Source: Streptomyces atroolivaceus (GTDB lineage: Bacteria > Actinomycetota > Actinomycetes > Streptomycetales > Streptomycetaceae). Taken from it: 64,000 nucleotides of DNA. Below are positions 60,177 through 64,000 of the stretch, piece after piece. The position numbers and the translations under genes were made by a program. The stretch's first letter is position 1. The number at the start of each line of letters is the position of its first letter. The DNA is taken from positions 186,001 to 250,000 of the forward strand of contig NZ_JNXG01000002.1 in assembly GCF_000717025.1 (NCBI RefSeq), read 5' to 3'. The notes beneath the pieces were generated by a model. The model saw nothing but the letters and a program-made list of their open reading frames with translations, was not told the origin of the DNA and did no database searches.

Positions 60177-60875
60177 TCAGGCCGCCGCCAGTGCTCCCGC
60201 GTACGGGCCGCCCACGCCCCAGGCCTGGTGCATCGCGTCGGCGAACGCGGCGGCCAGTCTGTGCTCGCCGGAGGGGCCGGGGTGGGTGCCGTCGTACGTG
60301 TCCGTGTGGATGTCGTAGCCCGCGGGGCGTGAGGCCAGCAGGACCGGCGACGAGGGGGCGTCCAGGTCGGCGACCGCCTTCGCGAGCAGCGTGTTGAAAC
60401 GGTCGCACTCGGCGGCGAAGGGAGCGTCCGACTCCGCCCTGATGTTCGGTATGACAGGCAGCAGCACCAGCTTGATCCGGGGGTTCGCGGTGCGGGCCGC
60501 GGTGACGAACGCCCGTGCGTTCGCGGCCGTCTGCGTGCTGTCCGTGTAGAAGCCGAGGTCTATCAGGCCGAGAGAGACCAGCAGGATGTCGGCTCGGGCA
60601 GCCCTGACGGTGTCCGCGATGACCGGGGCCATGTGCAGCCAGCCCTCGCCCCAGCCGGCGAGGTGGCGCCGCGCGGACGCGGGGAAGGCCTCATCGCCGT
60701 ACGCGTGGGAGAGCGGGGCGTTCGCCTCGGTGTCGTACAACTCGGTTCGCGGGCCCGTGATCGCGTACCCGCCGTCGCCGAGAGTCGCCTCGAGGTGTTG
60801 CCACATGCGGTAGCGCCAGGTGAAGTCGCCGGCCTTGCCCACGGTCATGCTGTCGCCGACGAAGAGAAAACGCAT
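60177..60875 (-). CDS. SGNH/GDSL hydrolase
   Basis: 232 residues. Block I VGDSMTVG (nucleophile Ser near residue 9), block II-like SLGLIDLGFY in which the usual Gly-x-Asn-Asp is changed, and block V DGTHPGPSGEHRLA with the Asp-x-x-His pair. No signal peptide at the ATG 60875, so cytoplasmic or released another way. Carbohydrate esterase or lipase activity is possible. Divergent from the anchored protein at 60934 with only 58 bp between, so they share a promoter region. Confidence 0.82.
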   Translation of the reverse strand: MRFLFVGDSMTVGKAGDFTWRYRMWQHLEATLGDGGYAITGPRTELYDTEANAPLSHAYGDEAFPASARRHLAGWGEGWLHMAPVIADTVRAARADILLVSLGLIDLGFYTDSTQTAANARAFVTAARTANPRIKLVLLPVIPNIRAESDAPFAAECDRFNTLLAKAVADLDAPSSPVLLASRPAGYDIHTDTYDGTHPGPSGEHRLAAAFADAMHQAWGVGGPYAGALAAA

Positions 60876-60933
60876 GGCGACATCATGGCGGATCACGTCT
60901 CCGGGCTGCGACGTGACGGTGGACACTTGTGCC

Positions 60934-61917
60934 ATGAGATCGCTGCTGACCGTCTCCGCTGCCGCCGCCCTCCTGTTCCTGACGGGGACGGCGCCCGCCG
61001 TCGCGGACGACGGGGACAGGGCGGACCGGAGCTTCACGATCGAGGACTCCCGGATCACCGAGTCCAGCGGGCTCGCCGCCAGCCGGATCCACCCCGGCGT
61101 GTACTGGACGCACAACGACAGCGAGGACGGACCGTACGTCTACGCGGTCGACTCCCGGACCGGCAGGACCGTGGCGACGATCACCATGAAAGGTGTGGGA
61201 GAGCCCCGCGACGTGGAGGCGATCTCGATCGGGCCCGACGGGAACCTGTACGTCGGTGACATCGGCGACAACCTCGGCGGCTCCTGGGACCACGTCTGGA
61301 TCTACCGTTTCCCCGAGCCGAAGCGGCTCGCGGACGCCACCGTGCGGGCGACGCAGTTCGACGTGACGTACGCGGACGGGGCGCGCGACGCCGAGGCGAT
61401 GATGGTCCACCCCACGACGGGGCGGGTGTTCATCGCCTCGAAGAACGAGGACGGCGGCGGTCTCTACGAGGGCCCGCAGAAGCTGACGGCCGGCGGAGCC
61501 AACGTCTTCCGGCGCGTGGGTGAGGTGCCGTGGGTGACGGACGGGGCGTTCTCGCCGGACGGCGGGGAACTGGTGCTGCGCTCGTACTTCAGCGCCCGGG
61601 GCTACGCCTTCGAGGACGGCCGGCTCGGTGCCGACCACGCGGTGAGCGTGCCGCTCCAGGGCCAGTCCGAGTCGGTGGCGTACACGGCGGACGGCTCCGC
61701 GATGATGTTCGGCTCCGAGGGGGAGAACAGCGAAGTGGTGCGCGTGGAGGTGAAGGGCGGCGGCAAGGCGCCCTCCCCGAACGGCGGGGGCGGTGGGACT
61801 TCGCCCGGGGACGACGGGGACGGCGGCGGCTCGGACAAGGGCACGGTGACGGGAGGCGCTCTGGCCGTCGTCGTCGTCGTGGTGGCTCTGATCGCGGCCG
61901 GGCGCCGCCGCGGGTAG
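60934..61917 (+). CDS. Secreted beta-propeller-like protein with C-terminal membrane anchor
   Basis: 327 residues. Signal peptide 1-24 (ends VADD). The mature domain shows repeated blade-like strands (SGLAASRIHPGVYWTHNDSEDGPYVYAVD, AISIGPDGNLYVGDIGDN, AMMVHPTTGRVFIASKNEDGG, GAFSPDGGELVLRSY), as in esterase-like or phytase-like propellers. A Gly/Asp linker (about 280-302) leads to a hydrophobic segment (about 305-323) ending RRRG: a membrane stop, not a sortase motif. It may hold an enzyme on the cell surface. ATG 60934 chosen for the signal peptide. Confidence 0.82.
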   Translation: MRSLLTVSAAAALLFLTGTAPAVADDGDRADRSFTIEDSRITESSGLAASRIHPGVYWTHNDSEDGPYVYAVDSRTGRTVATITMKGVGEPRDVEAISIGPDGNLYVGDIGDNLGGSWDHVWIYRFPEPKRLADATVRATQFDVTYADGARDAEAMMVHPTTGRVFIASKNEDGGGLYEGPQKLTAGGANVFRRVGEVPWVTDGAFSPDGGELVLRSYFSARGYAFEDGRLGADHAVSVPLQGQSESVAYTADGSAMMFGSEGENSEVVRVEVKGGGKAPSPNGGGGGTSPGDDGDGGGSDKGTVTGGALAVVVVVVALIAAGRRRG

Positions 61918-61929
61918 CGGTCCCGCCGG

Positions 61930-62203
61930 CTCAGTTCAGCCGGGCCATCTCCGAGATCGGCCAGTCCATCGCGTCTCCCGCGTGTGTGTCGCCGGGCCGG
62001 TCTCTCCGGCCCTGTCACGACGGTAGGAGTTGCCGCAACGGCAACTGCAACCCCCGATCCCCGGACTCTTCGCCGCCGGACGCAGGGCGTGCCCCCGGCC
62101 GGACGGACTCGCCGACCGCCGGTACCCGTGGACCTCCCGGTCCCGCCCACGCCGACGGGGCTGTGGCGGAACCGTGCCGCCCTGCTGCCGCACGCCGGCA
62201 CGC
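61930..62203. other. Intergenic, nothing coding seen
   Basis: About 270 bp between convergent genes. G+C-rich with short repeats (cgccgg, gccgg). It must contain terminators for both sides, but I could not pick a single strong hairpin. Confidence 0.4.
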
Positions 62204-62605
62204 TCAGACGTCGTCGGTGACCGGCCGCAGTTCGTAGTGCAGGGTGCGGTCGCGCTTCAGCCGGTGGGTGAGCGGGACGGCCACGCCCTGGAGCGCGGGG
62301 TACTTCCGGGAGAGCGTCCGCGCCGCGTGGGTGTTCTCCTTCGAGTCCTCCTGGAGGAGCCGCGCCCAGGCCTTCACAGGTGGTCCTGTCGGCGCACCCC
62401 GCACGGTGCACGGCGCGATCTCCACCATCGGGTGGTTACGCATCCGGTCGACCTTCCAGGCCGAGGAGAACGTGCGGATGTAGGCGTGGTCACCCTCGAC
62501 GGCGATGCTGACGGGGGTACGGGCAGCCGAGCCGTCCGGCCTGCGGGTGCTGAGCAGGACGGTGTACTGCTTCACGAAAGGCTCCAGCTCATGGATCGTC
62601 TCCAT
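62204..62605 (-). CDS. PPOX-class flavin/F420-dependent oxidoreductase
   Basis: 133 residues from METIHELEPFV, the split-barrel fold of pyridoxamine-oxidase-like proteins. Typical strands: YTVLLSTRRPDGSAARTPVSIAVEGDHAYIRT (about 14-45), SSAWKVDRMRNHPMVEIAPC, and KYPALQGV near 100. Actinobacterial members of this size usually reduce substrates with F420H2. Alternative in-frame start at 62620. An inverted repeat atgca / tgcat flanks the start region (62604-62620). Confidence 0.85.
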   Translation of the reverse strand: METIHELEPFVKQYTVLLSTRRPDGSAARTPVSIAVEGDHAYIRTFSSAWKVDRMRNHPMVEIAPCTVRGAPTGPPVKAWARLLQEDSKENTHAARTLSRKYPALQGVAVPLTHRLKRDRTLHYELRPVTDDV

Positions 62606-62658
62606 GCATCCATGGTGCATGAAACAGGGGCGAGGCGGACCTTCGGGTCATCGGTCCG

Positions 62659-63468
62659 TCATGGCCCGGTCACTTGTTCCGCGCGCTGCCGGACCAGGGC
62701 CTCCAGCCCGTCGACGATGCGGCCGAGGCCGAAGGCGAAGTGGTCGAAGTCGGATCCGAACGCGTCCTCCGGCAGGGCGGCCATCCGCGGATAGTCGCCG
62801 CTCAGCATGGCCCGCTCCAGGTACGGGTGCTGTCCCTTCCAGAAGGCCTCGTCGCTCAGGCCCGTCTCGCGGGCGGCCTCCATGGCGTGGTTCTCGGTGC
62901 GGGCGAGGCCCTCGACGAAGCTGTTCACCGTCATGATCACGCCGATCAGCTCGGGACCGGTGAGGTTCATCCCCCGGAGCCCGGTCAGTGACAGTTCGAG
63001 ACCGCGCAGGGCGCTCGGGCCGAGGACCGTGCGCGCCTGGTTGATCTTGAGGAGCCAGGGGTGGGCCCGGAGGGTGGCCAGGTAGCTGTGGGCCATGGCC
63101 TCGACGGCCGACCGCCAGTCCCCGGGCACCTCCGACGCGTCCGCGGCGAGCGGTTCGCCCTGGACGCGGTCCAGCATCAGGTCGAGCAGTTCGGCCTTGC
63201 CGGGGACGTAGCGGTAGAGCGTCATCGTGCCGGTCCCGAGCTCCGTGGCGAGCCTGCGCATCGAGAGGGCGTCGAGGCCCTCCGCGTCGGCGACCTCCAC
63301 GGCCTTGCCGACGATCCGGTCGAGCGTGAGAGCCGGCTTGGGGCCACGGCTGGGACGTTCTCCGGTGCCCCACAGGAGCTCCAGGCTCCGTGCGATGTCG
63401 CCGCTCCCCGTGGTGGTGCCGCCTGTCGGTGCGCTCTTCGTCATGGGCTCAGGGTAAGCCTCCGACAT
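62659..63468 (-). CDS. TetR/AcrR-family regulator
   Basis: 269 residues from ATG 63468, or 261 from ATG 63444. N-terminal Thr/Ser-rich tail, helix-turn-helix about 45-95 (LDRIVGKAVEVADAEGLDALSMRRLATELGTGTMTLYRYVPGKAELL), and the C-terminal TetR_C_1-like domain typical of TetR/Tn10-class relatives (SALRGLELSLTGLRG, FDHFAFGLGRIVDGLEAL). Divergent from a DrrA-type ABC transporter gene, the usual arrangement for drug-induced efflux. Neither start has a clear Shine-Dalgarno. Confidence 0.88.
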   Translation of the reverse strand: MSEAYPEPMTKSAPTGGTTTGSGDIARSLELLWGTGERPSRGPKPALTLDRIVGKAVEVADAEGLDALSMRRLATELGTGTMTLYRYVPGKAELLDLMLDRVQGEPLAADASEVPGDWRSAVEAMAHSYLATLRAHPWLLKINQARTVLGPSALRGLELSLTGLRGMNLTGPELIGVIMTVNSFVEGLARTENHAMEAARETGLSDEAFWKGQHPYLERAMLSGDYPRMAALPEDAFGSDFDHFAFGLGRIVDGLEALVRQRAEQVTGP

Positions 63469-63474
63469 GAAACT

Positions 63475-63510
63475 GGGTACGGTGTACTCGAAATCGGGTA
63501 CGGTGTACCC
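63475..63510. promoter_or_regulatory. Paired TetR operators between the divergent TetR and ABC genes
   Basis: gggtacggtgtac occurs at 63475-63487 and again at 63496-63508, exactly 21 bp (two helical turns) apart. Each is a pseudo-palindrome GTAC-GGT-GTAC; the second extends to gggtacggtgtaccc. The site covers the region where both promoters must lie, so the repressor probably controls itself and the transporter. Confidence 0.75.
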
Positions 63511-63540
63511 AGTAAGGGAGCCTGAAGGGGAGGGAGTGCC

Positions 63541-64000
63541 ATGTCCGCATCCGGAGACGCCGTGCTGGCCGAGCGGATCGTGAAGCGGTACGGGGCGAAG
63601 AAGGGGGCCGCGGAGAAACGCGCGCTCGACGGGTTCGACCTGGCGGTCAGGTCCGGCACCGTGCACGGGCTGCTCGGGCCGAACGGTGCCGGGAAGACCA
63701 CCGCCGTGCGGGTGCTCGCCACCCTGCTGCGGTTCGACGCCGGCCGGGCGGAGGTCGCCGGACTGGACGTCGCCCGCCGGCCGCGGCAGGTACGGAGCAG
63801 GATCGGGCTCGCCGGGCAGTACGCCGCCGTGGACGAGGTCCTCACGGGCCGGCAGAACCTGGAGATGTTCGGCCGCCTCTTCCATCTGGGCGGCGGGGCT
63901 CGGCGGCGGGCCGACGAGCTGCTGGAGCAGTTCGACCTGGTGGAGGCGGCGGACAAGGGCGTCACGGAGTACAGCGGAGGGATGCGGCGGCGGCTCGACC
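63541..64000 (+). CDS. DrrA-type daunorubicin-resistance ABC ATPase, 3' end outside window
   Basis: The first 153 residues are visible. Walker A GPNGAGKTT (about 49-57), Q-loop region GLAGQYAAVDEVLTGRQNLEMFGRLFHL typical for DrrA, and the signature YSGGMRRRLD (about 144-153) at the window edge. GAAGGGGAGGGAG lies before the ATG. The matching permease (DrrB type) would be expected next, outside the window. Regulated by the divergent TetR protein through the doubled operator. Confidence 0.92.
   Translation, partial: MSASGDAVLAERIVKRYGAKKGAAEKRALDGFDLAVRSGTVHGLLGPNGAGKTTAVRVLATLLRFDAGRAEVAGLDVARRPRQVRSRIGLAGQYAAVDEVLTGRQNLEMFGRLFHLGGGARRRADELLEQFDLVEAADKGVTEYSGGMRRRLD

Overview
The window reads as a piece of a Streptomyces chromosome, probably from the conserved core. 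G+C is very high, GTG starts are common, many genes are leaderless or GTGA-coupled, and the gene types are typical of the genus: futalosine-pathway menaquinone genes, DUF3027, DUF2530, DUF4429-SHOCT, a class II HelD, an XPB-like helicase, MacB-type exporters with a peptidoglycan-binding fusion protein, and an Asp-rich secreted peptide beside a sensor kinase. I see no tRNA, rRNA, CRISPR array, transposase or integrase. Both ends are cut inside genes: a secretory lipase on the left and a DrrA-type ABC ATPase on the right.

Layout. 0-3.4 kb: lipase end, a CutC-family gene behind a DasR-like palindrome, a 34-bp tandem repeat, and a secreted membrane-tethered AA10 LPMO under a perfect CebR-type palindrome. 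3.4-7.7 kb: HelD-like and XPB-like helicases. 7.8-13.3 kb: a small acidic secreted protein, an OmpR-type two-component pair, a DASS/SLC13-like permease and glycerate kinase; the same operator pattern lies before the first gene and before the permease. 13.3-21 kb: family 5 uracil-DNA glycosylase, a helicase-associated/WYL protein, a Pro-rich membrane protein, a maltose-acetyltransferase-like gene with its TetR regulator, an SDR and an immunity-like protein. 21-34.6 kb: HAD phosphatase, cold-shock protein, mqnD-mqnB, lipoprotein, MFS protein, DUF3027, a sacsin/Hsp90-type ATPase, a secreted protein and a CtpE-like P-type ATPase. 34.7-46.5 kb: DUF2530, purine permease, RHH protein, MarR-MFS pair, Uma2 protein, RNA ligase-like phosphodiesterase, a 29-residue membrane peptide, aldo/keto reductase, proline iminopeptidase, nadE with a membrane protein facing a MerR gene, cupin, GNAT and a CsoR-family repressor whose ligand set looks like that of CstR. 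46.5-55 kb: an envelope locus with a peptidase-inhibitor-I36-like secreted protein, a Cys-rich lipoprotein, a MacA/MacB-type exporter, a multi-domain glycoside-hydrolase-like protein with no signal peptide, a small membrane protein and a Tat-exported protein. 55-64 kb: DUF4429-SHOCT protein, HxlR/imine-reductase pair, ArsI/CadI metalloenzyme with an ArsR-type operator, TetR, VanJ-like phosphatase, SGNH hydrolase, anchored beta-propeller-like protein, F420-type oxidoreductase, and TetR-DrrA divergent pair with doubled operators.

Three groups look functionally linked. (1) A copper-dependent LPMO beside a CutC-family gene, with polymer-sugar repressor sites (CebR, possibly DasR). (2) A two-component system controlling a transporter and glycerate kinase. 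(3) The envelope/exporter cluster. Functions come from motif recognition by eye; no search was run.
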